Source: Cyclobacteriaceae bacterium
Lineage (GTDB): Bacteria; Bacteroidota; Bacteroidia; Cytophagales; Cyclobacteriaceae
Assembly: GCA_029858965.1 (NCBI GenBank)
Contig: JAOUDZ010000032.1
Span: 1 to 44,430 of the forward strand
DNA length: 44,430 nucleotides
Reading direction: 5' to 3'
Position numbers and translations under genes: made by a program
Shown: one piece after another, positions 25,526-35,101 of the stretch
Position numbering within the stretch: the stretch's first letter is position 1
Layout: the number at the start of each line of letters is the position of its first letter
The notes under the pieces: model-generated
The model's input: the letters and a program-made list of their open reading frames with translations, nothing else
The model's database searches: none
What the model was told of the DNA's origin: nothing

Positions 25526-26614
25526 ATGAAGGGTTCATTTAAGCTGGGTAACATAGCAGGTATCGGAATATTCATTCACTGGACATTCTCCATATTGATA
25601 GCCTTCATTATCTTCAGTAATTATAGACAAGGACAGAGCGCCATTCAGATTTTATGGTCTGTATTGTTTGTGATAAGCATATTCATCACTGTTTTTCTGC
25701 ACGAACTTGGTCATGCACTCGCCGCAAAACGTTATAACATTAATACAAAGGACATAACACTCTTACCCATCGGTGGCCTTGCGCGCCTTGAACGTATACC
25801 TGAAAAACCCTCCGAGGAATTGGTTGTCGCTATTGCCGGACCAACAGTAAATATTGCCTTGGCGGCTATTACAGGACTACTGATTTCAGTTCCCGATACC
25901 GAAAGCATGACACTTCAGTTGACGGCCAGCGTGAATAGCTCCAATTTCTTCCTAAACTTTCTTGTAGTGAATATTTGGCTTGCGTTATTTAATTTGATCC
26001 CTGCGTTTCCAATGGATGGCGGGAGAGTTTTACGTGCAATTCTGTCGATGAACATGGATAGGCGAAGGGCAACTAATATCGCAGCCAAAATTGGGCAGGT
26101 ATTGGCAATGGTTTTTGTATTCATAGGCTTCTACGCCAACCCGTTTCTTATCTTTATCGGCTTATTCATCTTTTTGGGCGCCCAGGCCGAAGCATCCATG
26201 ACGCAAGCTAAATTCATACTTGCCGGCTATACCGTAAATGACGTGCTGATGCGACACTATGAAACCATTAGCGCTAGTGACACAGTCAAGACAGCGGTAA
26301 GCATGCTGTTAAATGGGCAAACCAAGACTTTTCTGGTTACTGAGAACGAAGTTCCAGTCGGTACGGTAAGCCGGGATGAAATTATTCTGGCACTATCCAA
26401 TAAAGGTGAGAATGAAATTATCAGTAGGATAATGAATAATGATCTTTTGTTTCTTGATGCGGATACATCTTTGGAAAAGGCATATCTCCAAATGCAACAA
26501 CATAAATCAACTCTTATGCCTGTAATGCTTGACCAGAAGTTAATTGGTACCGTAGACAATGAGAACATACTGGAATTCTTAATGGTCAAGAACGCCAGTA
26601 CAACAAAGGAATAA
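25526..26614 (+). CDS. Site-2 protease (M50) with C-terminal CBS domains
   Basis: The ATG at 25526 is chosen over the adjacent TTG at 25523, giving 362 residues. Zinc ligands are in FLHELGHALAAKR (His59, Glu60, His63) and the third ligand is in LFNLIPAFPMDGGRVLR (Asp164). About six membrane segments surround them. Residues about 230-355 form two CBS domains (VNDVLMRHYETISASDTVKT and ISRIMNNDLLFLDADTSLEK), which in this subfamily bind nucleotides and regulate the protease. It is an intramembrane protease of the inner membrane with an unknown target, perhaps an anti-sigma factor. It follows the release-factor-like gene by 25 bp. Confidence 0.9.
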   Translation: MKGSFKLGNIAGIGIFIHWTFSILIAFIIFSNYRQGQSAIQILWSVLFVISIFITVFLHELGHALAAKRYNINTKDITLLPIGGLARLERIPEKPSEELVVAIAGPTVNIALAAITGLLISVPDTESMTLQLTASVNSSNFFLNFLVVNIWLALFNLIPAFPMDGGRVLRAILSMNMDRRRATNIAAKIGQVLAMVFVFIGFYANPFLIFIGLFIFLGAQAEASMTQAKFILAGYTVNDVLMRHYETISASDTVKTAVSMLLNGQTKTFLVTENEVPVGTVSRDEIILALSNKGENEIISRIMNNDLLFLDADTSLEKAYLQMQQHKSTLMPVMLDQKLIGTVDNENILEFLMVKNASTTKE

Positions 26615-26668
26615 TACGCCGGTTGGAAATGAATGGTTTTTCTGCAAGCATGGGAAGTGTGTTTTTCA

Positions 26669-26697
26669 TTTGTTTTCACAATACAATGCTAACTTCG
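26669..26697 (+). promoter_or_regulatory. Candidate promoter of the small membrane protein gene
   Basis: TTTG at 26669-26672, a 17-nt gap and TAACTTCG at 26690-26697, which is one base from TAnnTTTG. It would give a leader of about 90 nt before ATG 26792. Confidence 0.3.
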
Positions 26698-26791
26698 TGA
26701 AGGATTTGTGCTGCGATGTCAAAATAATACGCACAATTGCATTAATTCAGGTAATTTATCCACATTCAATCTGACAGGGGGTACTTCTATT

Positions 26792-27334
26792 ATGATTAAG
26801 ATAGCGGAATTTGCTACTGGAAAGAGGGTGCTTCTGCTCGTTATACTCACCAATTTTGTATATGCTCTCATGATTGCTATTACCATTCCATTGGTGATGA
26901 AATCCTCGAACGGCCTGGAACTTTTGGATATGATGCCAGCAGGATACTCTCCAGTGTATGTAAAAACATTGTTGGAAATTCTCGGAGAGGAGGGCAGGCA
27001 TAGTTATCTGTTCATCCAAATTCCGGTAGATATGCTATATCCGTTGTTGTTTGGTGTATCGTACTCGCTCCTGCTTGCATACTTCCTGATCAAACTGGGT
27101 TGGCCAAAGAGCTATTTTGTTATTTGCTTACTACCGTTGGCCGCCGGATTGTTTGATTACTTTGAAAATATTGCGGTCGTAAATATGCTCATGCGATACC
27201 CCTCAGAAGTGACTTCGGTTGCGGAAGTCGCTTCAGTTTTAACCATCATAAAATCCATTTTCTCTACTTTTTCCTTCATGGCAATAGTCATTGTTGGTGC
27301 ATTATTTTTGCTTAAAAAATGGAGAACTTCATAA
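26792..27334 (+). CDS. Unrecognised four-helix membrane protein
   Basis: The ATG at 26792 begins right before the first hydrophobic segment and gives 180 residues; the frame is open to 26708 but that part is not membrane- or signal-like. Four membrane segments are visible: LLVILTNFVYALMIAI, LYPLLFGVSYSLLLAYFLI, SYFVICLLPLAAGLFDY and TFSFMAIVIVGALFLL. A loop between the first two carries MPAGYSPVYVKTLLEILGE. No catalytic motif is seen. The next gene starts 22 bp downstream, so they may be co-transcribed. Confidence 0.7.
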   Translation: MIKIAEFATGKRVLLLVILTNFVYALMIAITIPLVMKSSNGLELLDMMPAGYSPVYVKTLLEILGEEGRHSYLFIQIPVDMLYPLLFGVSYSLLLAYFLIKLGWPKSYFVICLLPLAAGLFDYFENIAVVNMLMRYPSEVTSVAEVASVLTIIKSIFSTFSFMAIVIVGALFLLKKWRTS

Positions 27335-27356
27335 ACTATATTCAAATTACTTCTAT

Positions 27357-28280
27357 ATGAAATCGACCAGACGTGATTTTCTAAATGGTTTTGCGGCCTT
27401 CGCCCTAAGTCCTTTCCTGCTCTCTTTGCGCAGCGAGCAAAAGCAGTCATTTCCGATTTCCTGCAGCACATACGACTGGATTACTTTCTACAAGCGACAG
27501 GGCAGAACCTGGTGGCAAGATCCTGAAGCATCTGCGCAGGATTTCTTGCGGTCTGGCATGAAAGCGATTGAACCAAACATTGGTACATCAGCGGAAGCCA
27601 GACAGATGATTGATGTTTTAGGGCGGAATGATATTAAGATGCCGTCAGTGTATGTAAACAGCATGCTGCATGACGCATCAGAAGCTGAAAAATCGATGCA
27701 AGTTGTTTTATCGATTGCTGAAGAAACGAAAAAATACGGAACCAAGATAGTGGTCACAAATCCCAGTCCAATCGAATGGGGCGGGAAAGGACTTAAATCG
27801 GATGCCCAACTGATCGAACAAGCCAGAAACGTTGACCGGCTGGGTAGTGCGCTGAAAAAGCTGGGCATAACGCTTGCATACCATACACACGATATGGAAT
27901 TGCTTGCGGGCGCAAGAGAGTTTCATCATGTCATGCAAAATACTTCGCCTGAAAATGTATCTTTTTGTTTTGATGTGCACTGGATTTATAGGGGATCCCA
28001 AAATTCACAGGTTGCTGTTTTTGATGTGTTGAAGTTGTATGGCAACCGTGTGATTGAATTGCATATCAGACAATCTGTTAACGGTATATGGACTGAAACT
28101 TTTGGTGAAGGGGATATCGATTATGATAGGTTCGCAAAGGAACTGAAGGATATGAATTTACATCCTCATCTCGTTATCGAACAGTGTGTCGAAGCGAATA
28201 CACCAGATACAATGGATGCAGTGCAAGCGCATCGAATTGACTTTGAGAAAGTGAAAAAAACTTTTCAACAGATTTTATAA
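27357..28280 (+). CDS. Exported sugar phosphate isomerase/epimerase (TIM barrel)
   Basis: From ATG 27357 the protein has 307 residues and starts KSTRRDFLNGFAAFALSPFL, a twin-arginine-type signal. The rest is an AP-endonuclease-2/xylose isomerase-like TIM barrel. Probable metal ligands are the Glu in AIEPNIG, the His pair in AYHTHDMELLAG, the Asp in CFDVHWIYRG, the His in ELHIRQ and the Glu in LVIEQCVE. Members handle sugars or inositols in the periplasm, but the substrate cannot be fixed here. It starts 22 bp after the small membrane protein. Confidence 0.85.
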   Translation: MKSTRRDFLNGFAAFALSPFLLSLRSEQKQSFPISCSTYDWITFYKRQGRTWWQDPEASAQDFLRSGMKAIEPNIGTSAEARQMIDVLGRNDIKMPSVYVNSMLHDASEAEKSMQVVLSIAEETKKYGTKIVVTNPSPIEWGGKGLKSDAQLIEQARNVDRLGSALKKLGITLAYHTHDMELLAGAREFHHVMQNTSPENVSFCFDVHWIYRGSQNSQVAVFDVLKLYGNRVIELHIRQSVNGIWTETFGEGDIDYDRFAKELKDMNLHPHLVIEQCVEANTPDTMDAVQAHRIDFEKVKKTFQQIL

Positions 28281-28332
28281 CGGTGGAATTGTTCTCATGC
28301 TTTGTCACAAGGCCATTTGCATAAAATGATAG

Positions 28333-29175
28333 TTAATCGCTCGGAATATTATCAGCGTTAGGTAGGGCTTGCCCGCATTGGCTGCAAAACTTCGCGGTAT
28401 CTCTGTCCACTGTAGTACCGCAATGCAAACATGCCCTTTTGGCATGTGTGGCTTTGCCTGAAGTTGACGCATTAGCCCTTACAAATTCGGCCGTGACCAG
28501 GCCTGTAGGTACAGCAATCACACCATAACCGGTTATCATCAGCAGCATAGCGAGGATTTGACCAAGGGTCGTTTGCGGTGCAATGTCGCCATAGCCCACG
28601 GTTGTGAGTGTTACGATAGCCCAGTAAATACTTCGTGGAATACTGGTGAAACCATGCTCACGTCCTTCAATGATATACATCAATGTTCCCAAGAAAACAC
28701 TAACGATCATAACGAAGAAGAGAAATACGACGATTTTTCTTGAACTTGTTCTCAGCGCCTCTTTCAGTTTGCTGGCCTCACCCATAAATTGAACCAGCTT
28801 TAAGACACGGAAAACCCGAAGTAACCTAAGCACACGAATAATTGCCAGGGCATGCGTTCCGGAAATAAGGATGCCTATATAGGTAGGGAGAATTGAGAAC
28901 AGATCAATCAATCCAAAGAAACTAAATACGTAATGCCTCCGCTTTTCGGAGGTCCAAATGCGCAGTACATACTCTACGGTAAACAGGCATGTAATAATCC
29001 AATCTAATTTCTTGAAGGTAGCAGACCACCTGATATTAATTTCCTGAACGCTTTCCAGCATGAGTATCGTAATGCTGGCAATGATGAGTATAAGTAAGAC
29101 AATGTCAAAACCTTTTCCCGCCGCGGTGTCAACTCCGAAGATAATTCGATGAAGCTTTTTCTTGAATGATTTCAT
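28333..29175 (-). CDS. Voltage-sensor-type potassium channel with zinc-ribbon tail
   Basis: The 280-residue protein has six membrane segments. The S4-like helix carries repeated arginines (ALAIIRVLRLLRVFRVLKLV, residues about 109-128). The pore has the K+ selectivity filter TVGYGD at 192-197. The soluble tail after residue 245 contains two CxxC pairs (Cys249/Cys252 in RACLHCG and Cys264/Cys267 in KFCSQCGQ), forming a zinc ribbon. The channel would conduct K+ through the inner membrane, perhaps with the zinc ribbon mediating assembly or gating. It begins the ion-transport block on the minus strand, 74 bp from the end of the MscS-like gene upstream of it. Confidence 0.9.
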   Translation of the reverse strand: MKSFKKKLHRIIFGVDTAAGKGFDIVLLILIIASITILMLESVQEINIRWSATFKKLDWIITCLFTVEYVLRIWTSEKRRHYVFSFFGLIDLFSILPTYIGILISGTHALAIIRVLRLLRVFRVLKLVQFMGEASKLKEALRTSSRKIVVFLFFVMIVSVFLGTLMYIIEGREHGFTSIPRSIYWAIVTLTTVGYGDIAPQTTLGQILAMLLMITGYGVIAVPTGLVTAEFVRANASTSGKATHAKRACLHCGTTVDRDTAKFCSQCGQALPNADNIPSD

Positions 29176-29249
29176 TTTAAGGAAGGATTAAACCTGTAGT
29201 AAAATGTCATCTTAGTCAATGCTGTATTCAATTTGCAGGCTACTGTTGT

Positions 29250-29954
29250 TTATTTCCCAACCTCCTGAAATTTACTAACAAGCTTTGCCAACCGATCTTT
29301 CGCCAATGAAAGATAGGAGGGGTCTAGCATGAAAAACGAAATTCGCATTGAACCTTCTTCTTCCTGATTCGGCTGCACCGTAATGGGTTTGGATGCCACG
29401 CACCAGGACGATAGGGCGAGGGTTTCACGTACAAAACGCTCGAAATAGCCTGGATCAACTGCACCCTCCAGTTTTATCGTGATCACCGTTTCGCCAGGAG
29501 ACAGTGCATGCTGTGACTGGATGGAAAGCATCTGGGTGACCAGGGCTGAATACGGTACCTTTCGCCATTGACCCTCGGCGGTCTCAACAGTGAGCTGTGA
29601 CAGCCCTACACGCCTGATTGTACCATGCAGTTTTTCGCAATCCAACAACTGACCTTTGATTGGATTGTGCCGCAGGCGAAATAGGAAACCTGCGACAATA
29701 TCCTTCACATAATACCACACCACTAAGATCATGAATAAACTGATCATCACAATGACCAAGTATGGATAGTACTGCTTATCAGAAAGAAAAAGGTCTGCAG
29801 ACCAGAAGATAATGGAGGTCCATAAGGCAAGTTCAAGCCCATTCAACAGTGGAAGATACCTTTGGGTAATCCTGTTTCGAAGGCTTACTAGTTTTGCAAA
29901 GCGGAAAAAGATTACCGCAAACAAAGCAGCCACTGTTAAATAGATAGTGTTCAT
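29250..29954 (-). CDS. MscS-like membrane protein
   Basis: The ATG at 29954 shares its A with the stop codon of the upstream giant gene (TAATG), so translation is coupled; a GTG at 29963 would add three residues. The protein has 234 residues. Membrane segments include IYLTVAALFAVIFFRFAKLV, LELALWTSIIFWSADLFL and PYLVIVMISLFMILVVWYYV. A beta-rich MscS-type domain follows, with the sequence IKGQLLDCEKLHGTIRRVGL, then WRKVPYSALVTQ, and an alpha/beta tail. The usual glycine/alanine-rich pore helix of MscS is weak, so it may be a mechanosensitive channel relative or a regulator of the neighbouring transporter. Confidence 0.72.
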   Translation of the reverse strand: MNTIYLTVAALFAVIFFRFAKLVSLRNRITQRYLPLLNGLELALWTSIIFWSADLFLSDKQYYPYLVIVMISLFMILVVWYYVKDIVAGFLFRLRHNPIKGQLLDCEKLHGTIRRVGLSQLTVETAEGQWRKVPYSALVTQMLSIQSQHALSPGETVITIKLEGAVDPGYFERFVRETLALSSWCVASKPITVQPNQEEEGSMRISFFMLDPSYLSLAKDRLAKLVSKFQEVGK

Positions 29955-32900
29955 TATATCCACTCTTTTTCTGTAAAATGTTTAATTAATAAAAACTCTG
30001 CGTATGGATTCAAAAAATAAATGGAATTTCCACGAATAGAGACTAGCTGAAGGCGTTTCAACACCGCTAGACTTTCTGTTATTTGATCCTTATCTAATTG
30101 TACCGATCGTATGATCTTTTCTAAGCTCATGCGTTTGTGTAGCAACAGTTGGAGGCAAAGATGTGCCCACGGCGCTGGCATTTCTGCCAAGACATCACCA
30201 TTCTTGATAACAGGCGCCCGCCAGTTAATGGTTTTGTCTACGTAGTCCTGAATTCCTGCTAACCAGGCATTCATGGCTACCCCCGGATTTCCTTTTGAAT
30301 ATGCAAAAAGGTTATTAAAGATTCGGGCTAGTCGGATTTCACCAAATCTGTCGGTCACACCTGAACCAAAATTCAAAGAGAGTCCGCTGGACTTGTGCCG
30401 CGTCATGACCAATTGTTTCAATTCAAAAGAGTTAAAGGGCACGCATCGAATAATACCGGCGCAATGAGTGTCGAGTTTCTCTGCCGTATTGATTACTGCA
30501 AATGCATATGGATTCATATTTACAATAAACAAACATTTAGCAGAGAACTCTTCAACAAGTGATTTCAAATACCGGATCATGGTCAGGCCGTTTTCTTCAC
30601 TCCGTTCCCACCACATTTCAAGATCATGTATAACAATCATGCTATTGTGCGGCAGCATACTAAGTATTTGGGTCGCGTCACCATCAAACTTCGTCACCTT
30701 TCTCATCGCCGCTTCAAACTGATCGATGGCTATGGTACCATCTTCTGGCGGGAAAATGTGGTAGGGTGTGAAGTTACCTGATGCCGACTCGGCGAAATGT
30801 TTACACAATGCGGTTTTGCCTGTATTTCGTTCGCCTAAAACCAATAACATGCCTTGTCGGCTGACCAGGTAGCGCTGCTGTGCAACTGCGAACTGCTTTT
30901 CTTCATCAGGGCGTGCTACCCAAAAGTTATCACCTATGCTAGACCGTCCGCTGAAAAGGGAAACATAGTAATGCGGTAATCTTTGCAGTATGCCCTGGTT
31001 TGGTGTTACACTGCCGACAACGTTCAAAATCCTTTCATTTACAGATAGTATTTGTGCTGAAGATGATAACTGCCTGGCTAGTAAAATGCCTTTGGCCTGC
31101 GAGTATAGCACTGAAACTAGTGTCCGCTTCACAATATCCGCAACTTGTGCAAGTTTTTCACTCAGCCGCCCTTGTAAATGCTCTTTTCTTCTTCTCCTTA
31201 CCAACGTCGAAAAATCACCAGCCAAATCGCTCAAATGATGTATTCTCAAGGCGCTTTGAAGTTCACTGCATTGTCTGTCGATTTCTTGCAAGGTGGATTC
31301 AAGAGCTTTTTTCATCAGCTCCATTTCCTGCTTTATCGCCCGAACGGCCCTATTGACCTCCTCAGGACGCAATGATTCTTCATCTGTCTCTTCCAGATTG
31401 TATATGTTAAACATAGCCAGACTGGCCTGATCATTAACAATCAGGTTCGATCGCCCAACTTTTTCCAATAATTCCTCCAGGATATCATTTAGCGGGCCCG
31501 CTAATGTGGTCTCCGTGAGGTGCGAAACCATAGCGCGTATGGGTAAGGTTAGACCTTCGACTTTGCCATCAAACTGGATCGATACAGTAGATTCCTCTGG
31601 CAGTACACTGGAAGTAGATAGTAACTTATCCGTGATCTCCCTTAATTTCTCCGTTGCGAAATCGTGATTGAACTCCCATTCAGGCAGGGAAGGTGGTTTT
31701 GATTTTCCAGGTGCCGTAGCAACAGCAGTTAATGAATCGATCAATCGGCTAACAGGTTGCGCCTGTTCTTTATCAAATAACTGTTTGAGTCGTGCATGAA
31801 AGCCTTGTATCTCGTGTTGCACAAGTCCGAAATAGTCATACAATAATGCGCTCGACTTAATTGTGTTCAAATCAAGCGTGGCTTTTTCTGACCATTCGGC
31901 AGGATACCCGGAAAGCGTTTCTTTTCGCGCGAGATAGGATTTTCTGTAGCGCCTCTTTTTTTGGATGTAATCATTGAAATCTATGCGTTCCAGCTGTTGC
32001 ATGAAGAAAATTACATTCTTTCGGTACTCTACCTGCAGCCGGCCTTTGTATAATGATTGTAGATCGAGCAACTGGGTCTTTAGCGTTTGCACTTTTTTGA
32101 GCAAGTCCGCAATAAATGACTTAATTTCTTCATTTTGTTGCAGACTGTCCTGCATGCTTAACATGCGCTGAAAGGATTCATCTGCCCATGAAATGAAATG
32201 GCGAAAGTTTTCACGCGAAGCGGTGAGGTTCTTTCCGAGATCATCCAGGAGTACAGTAAGAAAGTGGTACCGTAGATCACGCAGGAAATAGGCAGCCCCT
32301 TCACGATAGTTCACTTTCAGTGAAATTGATTTTCGTGAAAAAGGATTTAATACTCTGCGTTTAAGCTTATACCACCGAAGGGCTGGACTATCTTCCTTAT
32401 TGGGGTCAAATTCTGTTCTGGCATAATGAATAGATAGCTGTTTTGGAAACCGGTTACTATCGGCCTCCAATTGTGCAAGGTACCACTGCATTCCTTCCTG
32501 CAGTATCTCCTCTTGTGAATGAACGACATTTTCAAGGGCGTCATCGAGTAGCCGCGCTATTTGGGTGTTGAAGTGCTTCTTGGTCCGCATGACTGCGGAA
32601 CTTCTTTGATACGGTTGGTCGTATTTTACCACCTTGTTTAATGCCGATGCCGTTGTCTCAGCAAGCGAATAGAGGTTATCATAAATTGCAGATTCCGGGT
32701 TGAAACTCGCTACGAAGATTTTCTTGTGCAGTGCCTCGGTTAGTTGAAGACCACGCTCATCTATCTTCCGGATATCATCATTAATTTCCGAATAGCGGGA
32801 CTCAGGGATCTCCGGGAGCACCCATTCATTTTTCTTGATTGTTGCAGACGCGGTATCCTGCTGGGTTACAATAGAATGGTCTTCAAAGATATTGCAGGCG

Positions 32901-35020
32901 TTAATAAGCAATACCGAGTTGAGTTGTTCACAAATCTCGTACGAAAATTGATAGGTTGTTTCCAAATCATCATAGCTGCCATCAGGAATTCCAATAACCG
33001 CAAGATCGACCGACGCAGATTCGTTGGCGATTATCTCTTTATGGGGTAATTGAGCGACATGATTGTCTATTATTTTTATGGTCGCTTTTGCCCTGTACTG
33101 CAATACAACGTTCTTTACGTAACGGTTAATACGTTCTGTATCCTCGTCATTATTTATAATAATACAAATTCTGACATTGGACTGATTCCAGGGATAGGAG
33201 CTTGTAAGATGTCTGAGTAAGTTGAGTGCAAACGAAAGGTTTCGTCCCCATCCGCTCCACCATACGTCAATGGATGGCGTTGTAATTTTCTTCGCGCTTG
33301 CATGGTGGTAAAGGAAAAGAGAATTGAGATTGTAACCTTGAATATGACTGATTAGTCTGATGAACTTGTCTTTGTTTTCCGGTTTGATACTCCAACCCAT
33401 TAAAATCGTGTTGGGCTCAATTCCTGAATAACCGTAGATACGCGCTATTTCATCTATTCCAGAATAAATATCGGTACACGTATACGTATTTCGGAATACT
33501 TTTGTATCGTCATTTTCGATTTTAACGCTTCGCTGCGGTTTCAGGATGTCATTTGATTTGATCAACTCGAAAGACGATAATAGACCAAGTTTTCCCGATA
33601 TGGCGTTTCCCAGACTCAACATGAATGGTCTTGCACTATCCGCGCCATTAAACATCAGAATGTTGGGCCGCCAGTTTCTATTGTGCTTCTTCGTTGTAGT
33701 TAGCCGTAGCAGTGAAGTTTTCACCAACGACGACCATACTCCTGCCCAGGTATCACCACTTTGCAGTGCAAGTTCTTTTCTCTTGAGGTAGAAGTACAGT
33801 ATTCCTAAAATGACAGATGCGCCAAGCGTTGCCACAAAATCGAGTTCGATCATTACGATAAAGCAGGCTGTCGCGCCCAGCAGGCTTACCCATACCGGTG
33901 TCTTGAAACTTGGCCGAAAGTCCGCGCTTGTCCATGCTTCAAAAGCACAACTCAAATTCAAAAAACCGTAGGTTGTGATGAAGAAAATAGAAACGATCCG
34001 GGCGATAACATCAAGTTCACCTATCAGAATTCCACATTCGGCTATCAAAAAAGTCAGCATGAGTGCGTTTCGTGGTTCATTGGAAGCGCCAACACCTTTT
34101 GAAAAGAAACGTGGTGTAATGTTGTCTGCCGCTGTCGCTTGTAGAATACGAGGTGCTCCTAAGATACTCCCGAGCGCTGAAGAGAGCGTTGCACCCCAAA
34201 TGCCCGCTATCACCAATTGAGGAATCCAGGATATCTTAAGTAAAACCTGTGAATCAGTAGCCAGTATTTCCCCATCTACCGTGAGGGCAAAAAAGGCAGC
34301 AAGGGCGAGATAGACAAACAGGCCAACGACGATGGCAAGAATAGTTCCCTGTGGAATGGATCGCTTCGGATCCTTCAGGTCGCCCGACATTGATACGCCT
34401 GCTTCGAATCCCGTTACCGCGGGGAAGAAGATCCCAAATAGTACCATAAAGGGTATAGCACTTGTACCCGATCCTATTGATTGAACGGCCTGCTGTGGTG
34501 CGAAATCGTGGTTCCCCAGCAATATCGAAATCAGCGAAAGGATGATCGCTGCCATAATGAAATATTGTGTCTTTATGGCCAGCGAAGTGCTGATGAAAGT
34601 GATGGTAGTTACAACAAGCAGAATAATTGTACCTGCCAATCGAATGGCATTAATAGACAGCTCAAATCCCCAAAAGCCAAGGAAGCTTTCGGCGAACCCG
34701 ATGAGGTATAAGCTTACGCTAAAGGAAAGTCCGACGAACAGTGCCAGCCCTAGGGTACCGCCGATTGGTAACCCTAAACTCCTGGAAATCATAAAGTAGG
34801 TCCCACCTGCAGCTACCTTTTTGTCTGTCGCAATAGAAGAAACACTAAGTCCTGTCGTAACAGAAATGATGTGGGCGATTACGATAATGCCGATAGTGGC
34901 CCACAAGCCTGCCTCTCCGATGATCATCGGCAGACGTAAATACATGATAACACCGAGAATGGTTAAAATGGATGGCGTGAATACGCCACTGAAGGTCCCG
35001 AATTTATTAACTTTTGCCAT
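29954..35020 (-). CDS. SLC12-type cation-chloride cotransporter fused to helical and P-loop ATPase domains
   Basis: A single uninterrupted 1688-residue frame. Residues 1 to about 430 are an amino acid-polyamine-cation transporter fold with some 12 membrane segments, opening FGTFSGVFTPSILTILGVIM, as in SLC12 (NKCC/KCC-like) proteins. Residues about 447-730 match the SLC12 cytosolic domain (NWRPNILMFNGADSARPFML), and ordinary bacterial relatives end about there. About 745-1370 is largely helical with coiled-coil-like stretches. A P-loop ATPase follows: Walker A GERNTGKT at 1396-1403, Walker B IVIHDLE with Asp1466 and Glu1468, a sensor-like FIVNMN near 1500. A winged-helix-like end spans about 1637-1688. 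It overlaps the MscS-like gene by one base. The role is inferred as ATP-controlled ion/chloride transport. Confidence 0.85.
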   Translation of the reverse strand: MAKVNKFGTFSGVFTPSILTILGVIMYLRLPMIIGEAGLWATIGIIVIAHIISVTTGLSVSSIATDKKVAAGGTYFMISRSLGLPIGGTLGLALFVGLSFSVSLYLIGFAESFLGFWGFELSINAIRLAGTIILLVVTTITFISTSLAIKTQYFIMAAIILSLISILLGNHDFAPQQAVQSIGSGTSAIPFMVLFGIFFPAVTGFEAGVSMSGDLKDPKRSIPQGTILAIVVGLFVYLALAAFFALTVDGEILATDSQVLLKISWIPQLVIAGIWGATLSSALGSILGAPRILQATAADNITPRFFSKGVGASNEPRNALMLTFLIAECGILIGELDVIARIVSIFFITTYGFLNLSCAFEAWTSADFRPSFKTPVWVSLLGATACFIVMIELDFVATLGASVILGILYFYLKRKELALQSGDTWAGVWSSLVKTSLLRLTTTKKHNRNWRPNILMFNGADSARPFMLSLGNAISGKLGLLSSFELIKSNDILKPQRSVKIENDDTKVFRNTYTCTDIYSGIDEIARIYGYSGIEPNTILMGWSIKPENKDKFIRLISHIQGYNLNSLFLYHHASAKKITTPSIDVWWSGWGRNLSFALNLLRHLTSSYPWNQSNVRICIIINNDEDTERINRYVKNVVLQYRAKATIKIIDNHVAQLPHKEIIANESASVDLAVIGIPDGSYDDLETTYQFSYEICEQLNSVLLINACNIFEDHSIVTQQDTASATIKKNEWVLPEIPESRYSEINDDIRKIDERGLQLTEALHKKIFVASFNPESAIYDNLYSLAETTASALNKVVKYDQPYQRSSAVMRTKKHFNTQIARLLDDALENVVHSQEEILQEGMQWYLAQLEADSNRFPKQLSIHYARTEFDPNKEDSPALRWYKLKRRVLNPFSRKSISLKVNYREGAAYFLRDLRYHFLTVLLDDLGKNLTASRENFRHFISWADESFQRMLSMQDSLQQNEEIKSFIADLLKKVQTLKTQLLDLQSLYKGRLQVEYRKNVIFFMQQLERIDFNDYIQKKRRYRKSYLARKETLSGYPAEWSEKATLDLNTIKSSALLYDYFGLVQHEIQGFHARLKQLFDKEQAQPVSRLIDSLTAVATAPGKSKPPSLPEWEFNHDFATEKLREITDKLLSTSSVLPEESTVSIQFDGKVEGLTLPIRAMVSHLTETTLAGPLNDILEELLEKVGRSNLIVNDQASLAMFNIYNLEETDEESLRPEEVNRAVRAIKQEMELMKKALESTLQEIDRQCSELQSALRIHHLSDLAGDFSTLVRRRRKEHLQGRLSEKLAQVADIVKRTLVSVLYSQAKGILLARQLSSSAQILSVNERILNVVGSVTPNQGILQRLPHYYVSLFSGRSSIGDNFWVARPDEEKQFAVAQQRYLVSRQGMLLVLGERNTGKTALCKHFAESASGNFTPYHIFPPEDGTIAIDQFEAAMRKVTKFDGDATQILSMLPHNSMIVIHDLEMWWERSEENGLTMIRYLKSLVEEFSAKCLFIVNMNPYAFAVINTAEKLDTHCAGIIRCVPFNSFELKQLVMTRHKSSGLSLNFGSGVTDRFGEIRLARIFNNLFAYSKGNPGVAMNAWLAGIQDYVDKTINWRAPVIKNGDVLAEMPAPWAHLCLQLLLHKRMSLEKIIRSVQLDKDQITESLAVLKRLQLVSIRGNSIYFLNPYAEFLLIKHFTEKEWI

Positions 35021-35101
35021 TCAACCCTTTCTTTATCTTAATGACTTCCTTTGATAATCGAAAGTCAGTAACTTTAATACTGTTCCTGTGAAGCGCTTGA
35101 A

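Noticed and set aside
30990-31375. Several plus-strand frames of 65-118 codons inside the SLC12-ATPase gene
   Set aside because: All are antisense shadows of a continuous 1688-codon gene with recognised domains.
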